Assembly: GCF_030733685.1 (NCBI RefSeq)
Contig: NZ_JASHIM010000008.1
Span: 1-64,000, forward strand
Length of the DNA stretch: 64,000 nt
Reading direction: 5' to 3'
Origin: Roseovarius sp. MMSF_3281
GTDB taxonomy: Bacteria > Pseudomonadota > Alphaproteobacteria > Rhodobacterales > Rhodobacteraceae
The notes under the pieces are model-generated. The model was not told the DNA's origin and did no database searches. It saw nothing but the letters and a program-made list of their open reading frames with translations. How positions within the stretch are numbered: position 1 is the stretch's first letter; each line of letters begins with the position of its first letter. The translations under genes were made by a program, and so were the position numbers. Positions 27,270 to 35,544 of this stretch are shown in pieces.

Positions 27270-27713
27270 ATGGAACCGAAACCCCTCGATACCCTGCTGC
27301 CCGGTCAGCGTTTGGCGCGTGGCGTATGTCGCCATCTGCTTAGCCATGACTTTGTTTCTATTGAAGAATTTACACCCGAACGGGGCAAGCGCGTCGATGT
27401 GATGGCACTTGGCCCCAAGGGCGAGATATGGGTGATCGAATGCAAATCGGGGCTGGCCGATTTTCGCGCGGACGCGAAATGGCAGGGCTATCTTGAATGG
27501 TGCGACCGGTATTTCTGGGCCGTGGACGAGGGCTTTCCGCTTGAGTACCTGCCCGAGGGCACCGGGCTTATCCTTGCCGATGCCTATGACGCCGAAATCC
27601 TGCGGATGGGGCCGGAAAGCAAACTGCCTGCCGCCCGCCGCTCTGCGCTGACCCGCCGTTTCGCGCGGCACGCGGCGCTTAGGCTGCACGGGGTGGTTAA
27701 TCCTAAGCTTTAG
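27270..27713 (+). CDS. mmcB: MmcB family DNA repair protein
   Basis: A 147-residue protein resembling the MmcB family, described in Caulobacter as an SOS-induced factor in mitomycin-C damage repair. The fold is nuclease-like: ERGKRVDVMALGPKGEIWVIECKSG gives the D...ExK pattern of restriction-endonuclease-like enzymes near residues 41-64, followed by DFRADAKWQGYLEWCDRYFW. ATG 27270 is used; an earlier in-frame TTG overlaps the LexA box. The exact GTTC-N7-GTTC site just upstream supports DNA-damage induction. Confidence 0.9.
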   Translation: MEPKPLDTLLPGQRLARGVCRHLLSHDFVSIEEFTPERGKRVDVMALGPKGEIWVIECKSGLADFRADAKWQGYLEWCDRYFWAVDEGFPLEYLPEGTGLILADAYDAEILRMGPESKLPAARRSALTRRFARHAALRLHGVVNPKL

Positions 27714-27731
27714 AAATAAAAGGAAAAAATC

Positions 27732-27917
27732 ATGATGGTGAAGTTCTATTATCCCGATGGCGATTGGTGCTACCGGGCCATTCAAACCGTACATGCCGTG
27801 TTTCACAACGCCGAGGGACGGCTGATCGCCCGTGCCGAAAAGGGCGATTTATCAGGCTATTACGAGTTCGAGATCACCGAATTCGAACTCATCGGGCCGG
27901 GAGGGCGCCACAGCTAA
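27732..27917 (+). CDS. small conserved-looking hypothetical protein
   Basis: A 61-residue protein starting at ATG 27732 with AAGGAAAAA upstream, 18 bases after mmcB and so probably cotranscribed. It is rich in aromatic residues (KFYYPDGDWCYRAI, GYYEFEI). I do not recognise the family. Its TAA stop lies within the terminal CTAAAG of the second 118-bp repeat, so its original end may have been altered by that repeat. Confidence 0.7.
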   Translation: MMVKFYYPDGDWCYRAIQTVHAVFHNAEGRLIARAEKGDLSGYYEFEITEFELIGPGGRHS

Positions 27918-28031
27918 AGCATTTTGCGAAAAACCTGGCTCACAGATCTTCGCGAAATGCAGCCCAAACCCCAATCGTTGCACGCGTTCCGCCTTTCGCC
28001 GGTGGCCCAGGTGAAAGACGAAAGGCTTTAA
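27914..28031 (+). repeat. 118-bp two-hairpin dispersed repeat, copy 2
   Basis: Same length, two-hairpin layout and core CAATCGTTGCACGCGTTCCG as copies 13373-13490 and 56131-56248, but more diverged (GCATTTTGCGAAAA arms, GACGAAAGG at the far end). It lies between the convergent ends of the small gene at 27732 and the one at 28035, like a bidirectional terminator. Confidence 0.88.
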
Positions 28032-28034
28032 CCA

Positions 28035-28223
28035 TCAGCCGTTCTTACGCTCTGCGGCCTTTGCCGCGGCCATCAGTTCCTCGGCAATCTCGCGGGCCTC
28101 GTCAGGCTCAAAATCCATTGGGATTTCAAGGCCTTCCGCGGCCACGAACAGGCGCACCATGCCTTGATCCGTCGGGCCGATCTGCAAATTCGCCTCGATG
28201 TCGCGTTCGTCGTTAATGCCCAT
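28035..28223 (-). CDS. small acidic conserved protein (possibly DUF6324)
   Basis: A 62-residue acidic protein. ATG 28223 has GGAGG six bases ahead. The segments ANLQIGPTDQGMVRLFV and FEPDEAREIAEELMAAA are typical of a small Rhodobacterales family that I believe is DUF6324; that name is from memory. No membrane segment or catalytic motif. Function unknown. Confidence 0.75.
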   Translation of the reverse strand: MGINDERDIEANLQIGPTDQGMVRLFVAAEGLEIPMDFEPDEAREIAEELMAAAKAAERKNG

Positions 28224-28395
28224 TTTGGCCTCCTGAAAACCGGACAATGCAGGTAAACCCGATTGCCTTGGAATACAAGCGGCAATGGCCGACAGCCGCG
28301 TAAACGCAAGCGCATGCCCCCGGCCAAGAAAGCCGTGATTTCCCGCGCGAAGAGGCTTGCAATCGCGGCCCCGCATAGTTAAACGGCCCTCCAGT

Positions 28396-28472
28396 GCCGC
28401 CTTAGCTCAGTAGGTTAGAGCGCTTGATTGTGGATCAAGAGGTCCCCCGTTCGAGCCGGGGAGGCGGTACCA
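28396..28472 (+). tRNA. tRNA-His (GTG), lacking G-1 and with A73
   Basis: Acceptor GCCGCCT pairs with AGGCGGT. The anticodon stem CTTGA/TCAAG encloses TTGTGGA with anticodon GTG. The T-arm is CCCCG-TTCGAGC-CGGGG and CCA is encoded at 28470-28472. The base before G1 is T, not G, and position 73 is A, while G1 faces U72. That is the alphaproteobacterial variant in which the canonical G-1:C73 identity pair is absent. Confidence 0.95.
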
Positions 28473-28478
28473 TCTCTT

Positions 28479-28787
28479 TCAAGGTGATTGGTCAACCGTG
28501 ACGGTCTGCTTCAACTGCCCCGTGACGCGGTCGTATATCAGGATGCGGTTGTCATTGGTGACAACGGCAAACCATTGATCTCCTTGAGTAAATGCCGTGG
28601 CCGTGGCCCCATCGGGCAGGGCGATTTCATCGGGCAGGGCAGGGGTATCCGCCGTGAAGCGCGTGACAAGCAGAAAGATCACCACTACAACGCCCACGAT
28701 CATCACGCCGGTCAATACCGTGACCAGCAGTTTCAGGAAACGTAACAGGCCTTCGTCGATCGGCTGAGGCTCGGGGCTGTCGCTCAT
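28479..28787 (-). CDS. single-pass membrane protein (possibly DUF6476)
   Basis: A 102-residue protein with one hydrophobic helix at about residues 18-42 (LLVTVLTGVMIVGVVVVIF) and a small beta-rich domain after it (WFAVVTNDNRILIYDRVTG). I recall a Rhodobacterales family of this shape as DUF6476, but that is not verified. The ATG 28787 start shares bases with the ATG of the divergent pseudouridine synthase gene (both inside CATG 28785-28788); a GTG at 28796 would increase the overlap. Function unknown. Confidence 0.8.
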   Translation of the reverse strand: MSDSPEPQPIDEGLLRFLKLLVTVLTGVMIVGVVVVIFLLVTRFTADTPALPDEIALPDGATATAFTQGDQWFAVVTNDNRILIYDRVTGQLKQTVTVDQSP

Positions 28788-29811
28788 GTCATCCACTCAA
28801 TTGTCCTTCCGGATCGCCGCCGATCCGCCTGCGCGCCTTGATAAGGCTTTGACGCGCGATGCGCCAGAGGCGGCCAGCCTGTCGCGCACCCGGCTGGGGC
28901 GGCTGTTGTCGGAAGGGGCGGTTACGGTGAATGGCACGGTGGTCAGCGACCCGAAAGGCAAAGTGGGTGAGGGCGATCTGGTCGAGATCACCATGCCGGA
29001 GGCCAGTGAAAGCCATATCGTAGCGCAGGATATTCCGCTGGCAGTGGTCCACGAAGACGACGACCTGATCGTGATAGACAAACCCGCAGGTATGGTTGTC
29101 CACCCTGCACCCGGCACGCCGGACGGTACCTTGGTCAATGCACTTTTGGCGCATTGTGGCGATAGCCTTTCGGGTGTCGGCGGTGAACGGCGCCCCGGTA
29201 TCGTACATAGAATTGATAAGGATACCAGTGGGTTACTGGTGGTTGCCAAAAGCGATCGGGCGCATCACGGCCTTGCCTCGCAGTTTGAGAAACACACCGT
29301 CGAGCGCCATTACCGGGCACTTGTGCACGGCGTGCCGGATGCCGGTGATCCGCGCCTGCGGGGCGTCAAGGGCGTTAGCTTCGAGACGGGCAACATCATG
29401 CGGATCACCACGCAATTGGCCCGCCACAAGACCGACCGTCAAAAGCAAGCGGTTCTTTTCCAAGGCGGGCGGCACGCGGTGACGCGGGCGCGGATTGTCG
29501 AAACCTTCGGCGTGCCGCCTGCCATATCATTGATGGAATGTTGGCTGGAAACCGGCCGAACGCACCAGATTCGCGTGCACATGGCGCATGCGGGCCATGG
29601 GCTTGTCGGCGATCCGGTGTATGGCGGTCGGCGCAAACTGCCTGCGCGTGTTTTGTCCGAGGCAGCCACCGAAGCCCTGCGGGCCTTTCCGCGGCAAGCT
29701 CTGCACGCGGCCACATTGGGTTTTCGGCATCCGGTCAGCGGTGAAAATTTACGCTTCGAGTCGCCAATGCCCCCAGATATCGACAATTTGATAACACTTT
29801 TGCGCAGTTGA
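28786..29811 (+). CDS. RluA family 23S rRNA pseudouridine synthase (RluD-like)
   Basis: A 341-residue enzyme. An S4 RNA-binding domain occupies residues 15-75 (SLSRTRLGRLLSEGAVTVNG). The catalytic domain has VIDKPAGMVVHPAPG and the active-site loop RPGIVHRIDKDTSGLLVV with the catalytic Asp, then LETGRTHQIRVHMAH. Length and S4 domain fit RluD, which modifies helix 69 of 23S rRNA, though RluC-type substrates cannot be excluded. ATG 28786 interlocks with the start of the opposite gene. It precedes rpoH. Confidence 0.92.
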   Translation: MSSTQLSFRIAADPPARLDKALTRDAPEAASLSRTRLGRLLSEGAVTVNGTVVSDPKGKVGEGDLVEITMPEASESHIVAQDIPLAVVHEDDDLIVIDKPAGMVVHPAPGTPDGTLVNALLAHCGDSLSGVGGERRPGIVHRIDKDTSGLLVVAKSDRAHHGLASQFEKHTVERHYRALVHGVPDAGDPRLRGVKGVSFETGNIMRITTQLARHKTDRQKQAVLFQGGRHAVTRARIVETFGVPPAISLMECWLETGRTHQIRVHMAHAGHGLVGDPVYGGRRKLPARVLSEAATEALRAFPRQALHAATLGFRHPVSGENLRFESPMPPDIDNLITLLRS

Positions 29812-29892
29812 TTGACATGCACAGCACAGGTGCGTGAGCGCGCTGACACAATTGTCGTAAAACAACGAATCCATCTTCATGTTGGGATAAGA

Positions 29893-29950
29893 TCAAGGGT
29901 GCATCACCCTTGAAACCTTAATAAACGGGCCCATATTCATGTTAAGGCCC
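29893..29950 (+). promoter_or_regulatory. hairpins in the rpoH leader
   Basis: TCAAGGGTG (29893-29901) and CACCCTTGA (29905-29913) form a perfect nine-base stem, followed by GGGCC (29927) and GGCCC (29946), which can pair around a short AT-rich loop. They could end the upstream transcript or tune rpoH translation; the ribosome site GGAGGG at 29959 stays outside both stems. Confidence 0.4.
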
Positions 29951-29972
29951 TAAACATTGGAGGGACAGAGGC

Positions 29973-30869
29973 TTGAGTAATTACGCAAATCTTCCGGCGC
30001 CGTCACCCGAAGGCGGGCTAAACCGTTATTTGCAGGAAATCCGCAAGTTTCCTCTTCTGGAGCCAGAAGAGGAATACATGCTGGCCAAACGCTGGGCCGA
30101 GGAACAAGACACCGAAGCGGCCCATAAGATGGTCACCAGCCACCTGCGCCTCGCGGCGAAAATCGCCATGGGCTACCGTGGCTATGGCCTTCCGCAGGCC
30201 GAGGTGATTTCAGAGGCGAACGTGGGCCTGATGCAGGCTGTCAAACGGTTTGACCCTGAAAAGGGCTTCCGCCTCGCCACCTATGCCATGTGGTGGATCC
30301 GCGCCAGCATTCAGGAATATATCCTGCGCAGCTGGTCGATGGTGAAGCTTGGCACCACGAGCGCCCAGAAAAAGCTGTTTTTCAACCTGCGCAAGGCCAA
30401 GGCGCGCATCGGCGCGCTTGAGGATGGCGACCTGCGCCCCGAGAACGTCAAGCAGATCGCGCATGATCTGGGCGTGACCGAGGATGAGGTCATTTCGATG
30501 AACCGCCGCATGTCGGGCGGGGATGCATCGCTCAACGCGCAAGTGGGCACCGAAGGCGAAGGTAGCATGGAGTGGCAGGACTGGTTGGAGGACGAATCCG
30601 CCGATCAGGCCAGCGACTATGAAAAGCGTGACGAACTTGATGCGCGGCGCGAATTGTTGGCGGAAGCCATGGATGTCTTGAACGATCGCGAAAAGGATAT
30701 CCTGACGCAACGCCGTCTGGGTGACAAACCCGTCACGCTTGAGGACTTGAGCGGGCAATATGACGTCAGCCGCGAACGTATTCGGCAGATCGAAGTGCGC
30801 GCATTCGAGAAACTGCAAAAGCGCATGCGCAGCTTGGCACAGGAAAAAGGCATGCTCATGTCTGCCTGA
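29973..30869 (+). CDS. rpoH: RNA polymerase heat-shock sigma factor RpoH
   Basis: A 298-residue sigma-32 family protein. The RpoH box QKKLFFNLR lies at residues 132-140. Region 2 contains YGLPQAEVISEANVGLMQAV and FRLATYAMWWIRASIQEYIL; region 4 ends with YDVSRERIRQIEVRAFEKL. TTG 29973 is the start: GGAGGG precedes it and no ATG or GTG occurs near the family N-terminus. A strong terminator follows at 30896. Rhodobacteraceae often carry two rpoH genes; only this one is in view. Confidence 0.96.
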   Translation: MSNYANLPAPSPEGGLNRYLQEIRKFPLLEPEEEYMLAKRWAEEQDTEAAHKMVTSHLRLAAKIAMGYRGYGLPQAEVISEANVGLMQAVKRFDPEKGFRLATYAMWWIRASIQEYILRSWSMVKLGTTSAQKKLFFNLRKAKARIGALEDGDLRPENVKQIAHDLGVTEDEVISMNRRMSGGDASLNAQVGTEGEGSMEWQDWLEDESADQASDYEKRDELDARRELLAEAMDVLNDREKDILTQRRLGDKPVTLEDLSGQYDVSRERIRQIEVRAFEKLQKRMRSLAQEKGMLMSA

Positions 30870-30895
30870 CCTTGGCCTTGCCGTGAAATGGCAGT

Positions 30896-30926
30896 AACTT
30901 CCCCCGTGTGAACGGGGGAAGTTTTT
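30896..30926 (+). terminator. intrinsic terminator after rpoH
   Basis: A perfect 12-base stem, AACTTCCCCCGT and ACGGGGGAAGTT, around GTGA, with a T-run at the end, 27 bases after the rpoH stop. Confidence 0.93.
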
Positions 30927-30944
30927 CTGTGTTAGGAGTGTGCC

Positions 30945-32009
30945 GTGCTTAAAGCCATGACGTTTCGTTTCGGGCGGGTGTCCTTGTTCGTCGCCGTGGG
31001 GTTTTTGACAGCCTGCGCGCCGCTACAGACGGCCAAGCGCGCGGCCCCCAACCCGGCTGCCACTATCGAAGAGATTTTCGTGGCAACCCCGCGGTCGCTA
31101 TCCGCGACGGGGCAAGCCTTTGGTGAGCAGCGCCCGCGTGGCATGAATTTCTTCAAGGCAGATATCTCCATTCCGCCCACGCATGAGACAGGTAAGGTGG
31201 AGTGGCCCGGCGAAACCCCCGATGCCGCAACCGATTTCGTTGTCGCCGATACGCATGTTCTACGCGATCAATCCCAGATGCTGCGCGCGGTGCGCAAAGC
31301 CCGTGCGGGTGGGGAAACGCTGGTCTTTGTCCATGGCTATAACAACACCCTGTCCGATGGCATGTACCGGATGGCGCAAATCCGCGCCGATTTCGATATC
31401 ACCATGCCGACTGTCCTTTTTTCATGGCTTTCGGCAGGTGACCCTAGGGGCTATGCCTATGATCGCGATAGCGTGCTGTTTTCGCGCGATGATTTTGTCG
31501 AGATGCTTGACGGTCTGACCTCGGCCCCTGGTGAGCGTGTGTTCCTTCTTGCCCATTCCATGGGGTCACACCTTGTGATGGAGTCGCTTCGTCAGGCGGC
31601 GTTGCGCGGCGATACCGATATCTTGTCGCGGATCAGCGGGGTGGTTTTGATGTCGCCCGACATAGACCCTGACCTGTTTCGCCGTCAGGCCGAAGCTATT
31701 GGTCCCTTGCCGCAACCTTTCTTGATTTTCACATCGCGGCAGGACCGGGCGCTTTCGATCGCCGGTTTTATTACAGGCCGCAAGCAGCGATTGGGCCTTG
31801 TCGACGGGCCGGACAAGGTGAAAGGCCTGAACGTGAAGGTCGTTGATTTTACTGCCCTTGCCGATGGGGAGGGCTACAATCACTTTGTGCCCGTAACCTC
31901 GCCTGCGGCCGTGCGCGTTCTGCGCGGTATGATTAACCATGCCGGTGAACGGGCGTCGGCCTTCGGGGATTACATGGTTCTTGAAACGCAACCTGTATTG
32001 TCCGAATAA
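30945..32009 (+). CDS. lipoprotein alpha/beta-hydrolase, DUF900 type
   Basis: A 354-residue protein with a lipobox (GFLTACAP; Cys near residue 24), so likely membrane-anchored. The hydrolase domain has ETLVFVHGYNNTLSD (oxyanion region), the nucleophile elbow LLAHSMGSHLVME and a late histidine in YNHFVPVTSP. This is the DUF900/esterase-like pattern. GTG 30945 has AGGAG six bases ahead; ATG 30957 is an alternative. Substrate unknown. Confidence 0.85.
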   Translation: MLKAMTFRFGRVSLFVAVGFLTACAPLQTAKRAAPNPAATIEEIFVATPRSLSATGQAFGEQRPRGMNFFKADISIPPTHETGKVEWPGETPDAATDFVVADTHVLRDQSQMLRAVRKARAGGETLVFVHGYNNTLSDGMYRMAQIRADFDITMPTVLFSWLSAGDPRGYAYDRDSVLFSRDDFVEMLDGLTSAPGERVFLLAHSMGSHLVMESLRQAALRGDTDILSRISGVVLMSPDIDPDLFRRQAEAIGPLPQPFLIFTSRQDRALSIAGFITGRKQRLGLVDGPDKVKGLNVKVVDFTALADGEGYNHFVPVTSPAAVRVLRGMINHAGERASAFGDYMVLETQPVLSE

Positions 32010-32081
32010 TGCGATAGCAAAAGCCGTCTTGCCCCGATGGCGTAGATTTGGAATAAGTCCGCTGTCACCAAGGAGGTCCCG

Positions 32082-32393
32082 ATGCCCGCACGTATCTACA
32101 AGCCCGCACGCAATGCCATGCAGTCCGGTACAGCCAAGAGCAAGCATTGGGTGCTGGAATTCGTGTCTGAAACGGCACGCGAGGTTGATCCCTTGATGGG
32201 GTGGACATCGTCCAGTGACACGCAAGCGCAGGTCAGGCTGCGGTTCTCCAGCAAGGAAGCCGCGCTTGAATATGCGAAGGAACATGGCATTGATGCCGTT
32301 GTGCAAGAACCGCATAAGCGCAAGCCGAATATCCGCACCGGTGGATACGGTGAGAATTTCGCGGCTAACCGGCGTGGGGCCTGGACACACTAG
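32082..32393 (+). CDS. NDUFS4-like accessory subunit of respiratory complex I
   Basis: A 103-residue protein resembling the 18-kDa NDUFS4 subunit found in alphaproteobacterial complex I. Signature parts are [34 protein letters not shown] and [28 protein letters not shown] precedes ATG 32082. It is isolated from the nuo operon here. A second complex I helper, an NDUFAF6-like protein, lies at 60701. Confidence 0.92.
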   Translation: MPARIYKPARNAMQSGTAKSKHWVLEFVSETAREVDPLMGWTSSSDTQAQVRLRFSSKEAALEYAKEHGIDAVVQEPHKRKPNIRTGGYGENFAANRRGAWTH

Positions 32394-32523
32394 ACCCAGG
32401 CCGTTTTCATGATCCTATGCTGCGGGGCGTGTACGCCGCTGTATGCGCTTTGAACACGCGGGGTTTCGCGCAAAGCTTGGGGCCGTCTTGCCGAATGGGC
32501 AGGGCGGCCCTAAACATCCGGGT

Positions 32524-33156
32524 ATGATGCGGAATCTGTTTCTTTCTTTGGCTCTGGTCACTGCGCCAATGGCGCAGGCGCATCCGCATGTTTTCGTGGA
32601 TGTCGCCTTGCGGTTCCTGAGCGATGAGCAAGGGCACTTGACCGGCGTCGAGGTGACCTGGAGCTATGACGATTTCTTCTCGCTTCTTGTCTTGGAAGAC
32701 CGCGGGTTGGACGCCGATGGTGATATGATCCTGACCGATGAGGAGCGCGCCTCCCTCATGGGGTTTGACCTTGAATATTGGGAGCCGGGGTTCGAAGGGG
32801 CGCTGTTTCTTTACGAGGCCGGACATAAGGTACACCTCGGCAGGCCCGAGGCCACGCATGCCGAGATGCAAGGCGGGCGGATCGTTACCAAACATATTCG
32901 CCCGGTTTCTCCACGTGACCTTACGGAGTTGACGGTTCGCCCCTATGATCCGTCTTATTACGGTGCGCTTGACCTAAAAAAGATTTCGGGCCTTCCGGAA
33001 GGATGCGATGCCGAGGTTCTCGAGGCCGACACCCAAGCGGCGAACGCAAAGGTGGAAGAATTGGGCGGCGTGGGTATGGAAGCCGTTTACGATGAGGTGC
33101 AAGTGGGCATTTTCTATGCAGACGAAGTGAGGATCACATGCGCGCAATCCTCCTGA
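32524..33156 (+). CDS. DUF1007 family secreted protein
   Basis: A 210-residue protein with a signal peptide ([18 protein letters not shown]) and the DUF1007 start [12 protein letters not shown] right after cleavage. An EF-hand-like acidic stretch [12 protein letters not shown] lies mid-protein. DUF1007 proteins are regularly encoded with NicO/RcnA-type exporters, as here, where the next gene overlaps by 19 bases. A periplasmic metal-binding helper role is inferred from that pairing. ATG 32524 is followed by a second ATG; either may start. Confidence 0.88.
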   Translation: MMRNLFLSLALVTAPMAQAHPHVFVDVALRFLSDEQGHLTGVEVTWSYDDFFSLLVLEDRGLDADGDMILTDEERASLMGFDLEYWEPGFEGALFLYEAGHKVHLGRPEATHAEMQGGRIVTKHIRPVSPRDLTELTVRPYDPSYYGALDLKKISGLPEGCDAEVLEADTQAANAKVEELGGVGMEAVYDEVQVGIFYADEVRITCAQSS

Positions 33157-34043
33157 TCGCCGGGTTTGGCGTTTTGGCGATTGCCGTCTGGCTTTGGGGC
33201 TTTGACGGTGCAGATACCGTGGCCCGGTGGGCCGCAGAGGGGCAGCGCGAGGTTCAGCAGTCCATGGCCGGCTACCTGCGCGGCCTGCGTGCCGGCGAGG
33301 CAGGGGCCTTGGCCGGGCTTTTGGGCCTGTGTTTTGCCTATGGGTTTTTCCATGCTGCGGGGCCAGGGCACGGCAAGATCCTGATCGGCGGCTATGGCGT
33401 GGGGGCAAGGGTGCCAGTGCTGCGTTTGTCAGTGTTGGCGCTGGCCTCCAGCCTTGCACAGGCGGCAACGGCGGTGGTCCTGGTTTACGCGGGTGTTTTC
33501 CTTTTGGGGCTGACGCGACAGGCCATGCAGGGCGTGGCGGATGATATCATGGCGCCGGCCAGCTATGGCGCGATAGCCCTTGTCGGGATGTGGTTGTTGT
33601 GGCGCGGGGTGCGCCGCTTTCGGCGTGTTGGTCACGACCATCACGATCATGCCCACGATGACGGCGAGGTTTGCTCGACCTGTGGTCACAAGCACGGGCC
33701 TAGCCTTGAAGATGCCAGGCAAGCAACCTCGTTGCGCGATGCTTTGGTCATTGTCGCCGCTGTCGCCATTCGTCCCTGCACCGGGGCGTTGTTCCTGCTG
33801 ATTCTGACGTGGCGCATGGGGGTCGACATGGCAGGCATCATGGGGGCCTTCGCCATGGGCCTTGGAACGGCAAGCGTGACCGTGGCCGTGGCGGTTGCCG
33901 CCGTCACCTTGCGCGAGGGGCTTTTGGCCCGGCTGATTGCCGGACAGGGCGGGACCGTCCCAAGGATATTGCCATTGGTCGAGATCGCTGCCGGGGCGCT
34001 GGTGGCGCTGGTTGCGGGGCAGCTCATGCTATCGGCGCTTTGA
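33138..34043 (+). CDS. NicO/RcnA-type nickel/cobalt transporter
   Basis: A 301-residue membrane protein with about six helices. The first signature [18 protein letters not shown] and the second [15 protein letters not shown] are diagnostic of the NicO family. Between them a cytoplasmic or periplasmic loop carries [10 protein letters not shown] and CSTCGHKHG, a likely metal-binding patch. It overlaps the DUF1007 gene and the two should act together in Ni/Co or related metal export. Confidence 0.92.
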   Translation: MRAILLIAGFGVLAIAVWLWGFDGADTVARWAAEGQREVQQSMAGYLRGLRAGEAGALAGLLGLCFAYGFFHAAGPGHGKILIGGYGVGARVPVLRLSVLALASSLAQAATAVVLVYAGVFLLGLTRQAMQGVADDIMAPASYGAIALVGMWLLWRGVRRFRRVGHDHHDHAHDDGEVCSTCGHKHGPSLEDARQATSLRDALVIVAAVAIRPCTGALFLLILTWRMGVDMAGIMGAFAMGLGTASVTVAVAVAAVTLREGLLARLIAGQGGTVPRILPLVEIAAGALVALVAGQLMLSAL

Positions 34044-34089
34044 CGTCTCGCCTATTGCCCCTGCGGGCGCGTGGCCCTAAGGCAGAGCC

Positions 34090-35442
34090 ATGCAACACGC
34101 CCTGACATATCGCCAACACGCGCGCGCTGTCCTTGGCCTTGGTCTGCCCTTGGTGGGCAGCCATCTGGCACAATTTGCGATTACCCTGACCGATGCGGCC
34201 ATGCTGGGTTGGTACAACGTGGAATCGCTTGCTGCCGGGGTGTTGGGGGGCGAGATGTTTTTCTTGTTCTTCATCATGGGGTCGGGCTTTGCATGGGCGG
34301 TCATGCCCATGGTCGCCGCCGCCCAAGGCGCAGGTGAAGGGGCACAGGTACGCCGGGTCACGCGCATGGGGCTCTGGGCCTCGGTGCTTTTCGGTTGTCT
34401 GGCGTTGCCCTTGCTGCTGTTCACCCAAGACATCCTGCACGCTTTGGGCCAGACCGATGAGGTCTCGCGCCTTGCCGGGGAGTATAACCGCATCAACGGT
34501 TGGGCGATTTGGCCGGCGCTTCTCGTCATGGTTTTGAAGTCCTACCTCGCCGCGCTTGAGCGGACCCGCGTTGTGCTTTGGATCACGCTTTTGGCCGCCG
34601 GGGTGAATGCCGTGGTCAATTATATCCTGATCTTCGGCAATTTCGGCGCGCCCGAGATGGGCATTCGCGGCGCGGCTGTGGCTTCGGTCACGGTGCATCT
34701 GGTCTCGCTTGTGGCGCTTGTGGTCTACGTGATCCGCGCGACGCCGGAACACGCGCTGTTCCAACGGCTCTGGCGCCCGGATGGCGAGGCCTTTGGCCGG
34801 GTCTTTCGCCTTGGTTGGCCCATTGGTATCACCAATCTGGCCGAAGTGGGGCTTTTCGCGGCGTCTTCCGTGATGATGGGCTGGCTTGGTACCTTGCCCT
34901 TGGCTGCCCACGGTATCGCGCTGCAGGCTGCCTCGGTTGCCTTCATGATGCACCTGGGGCTGAGTAATGCCGCGACGGTACGCGCGGGGAATGCCCATGG
35001 GCGCGGGGATTTGCCGGGCATGCGGGCCGGGGCAGGGGTGGTTATCGCCCTGTCCACCATTGCCGCGCTTGCCACTGTCGTGGTGTTCCTGGCACTGCCC
35101 GAGCCGATCATTAGCGCCTTCATGCGCCCGGACGAACCTGACCGTGCCGCTGTTCTGGCGCTTGGGGTCGGTCTTTTGGCGGCGGCGGCGCTTTTCCAAC
35201 TGGTGGATGCGTGGCAGGTCATCGCGCTTGGTCTTTTGCGCGGCGTGCAGGATACCCGCGTGCCCATGGTGATTGCCGCGATCACCTATTGGGGCATCGG
35301 CATCCCGGCCAGCTATGTTTTGGGCTTTACCCTTGGCCTTGGCGGGGTGGGGGTGTGGCTGGGCTTGGCCACCGGGCTTGCCCTTGCCGCGATTTTCATG
35401 ATGGGGCGGTTCTGGGGGTATACCGCGCGAAACCGGCCATGA
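34090..35442 (+). CDS. MATE family efflux transporter
   Basis: A 450-residue membrane protein with twelve hydrophobic segments in two MATE halves (LGLPLVGSHLAQFAITLTD near residue 18; GWPIGITNLAEVGLFAASS near residue 247). The family exports drugs and cationic compounds using Na+ or H+ gradients. ATG 34090 lies 46 bases after the NicO gene. The substrate is not predictable. Confidence 0.93.
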   Translation: MQHALTYRQHARAVLGLGLPLVGSHLAQFAITLTDAAMLGWYNVESLAAGVLGGEMFFLFFIMGSGFAWAVMPMVAAAQGAGEGAQVRRVTRMGLWASVLFGCLALPLLLFTQDILHALGQTDEVSRLAGEYNRINGWAIWPALLVMVLKSYLAALERTRVVLWITLLAAGVNAVVNYILIFGNFGAPEMGIRGAAVASVTVHLVSLVALVVYVIRATPEHALFQRLWRPDGEAFGRVFRLGWPIGITNLAEVGLFAASSVMMGWLGTLPLAAHGIALQAASVAFMMHLGLSNAATVRAGNAHGRGDLPGMRAGAGVVIALSTIAALATVVVFLALPEPIISAFMRPDEPDRAAVLALGVGLLAAAALFQLVDAWQVIALGLLRGVQDTRVPMVIAAITYWGIGIPASYVLGFTLGLGGVGVWLGLATGLALAAIFMMGRFWGYTARNRP

Positions 35443-35544
35443 GTGATCTGTCGCGTCGGTTTCAGCGTACACAATACCGAGAATAGCATTTCTGCGCCGC
35501 ATATCTTATGTATAGGTTCCGCAGCACGGACGAGGGAGCATGCC

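Noticed and set aside
34024..35502. 492-codon minus-strand frame across the MATE gene
   Set aside because: A long open frame produced by high GC opposite a well-supported MATE transporter; rich in Arg, Gly, His and Pro with no motif.
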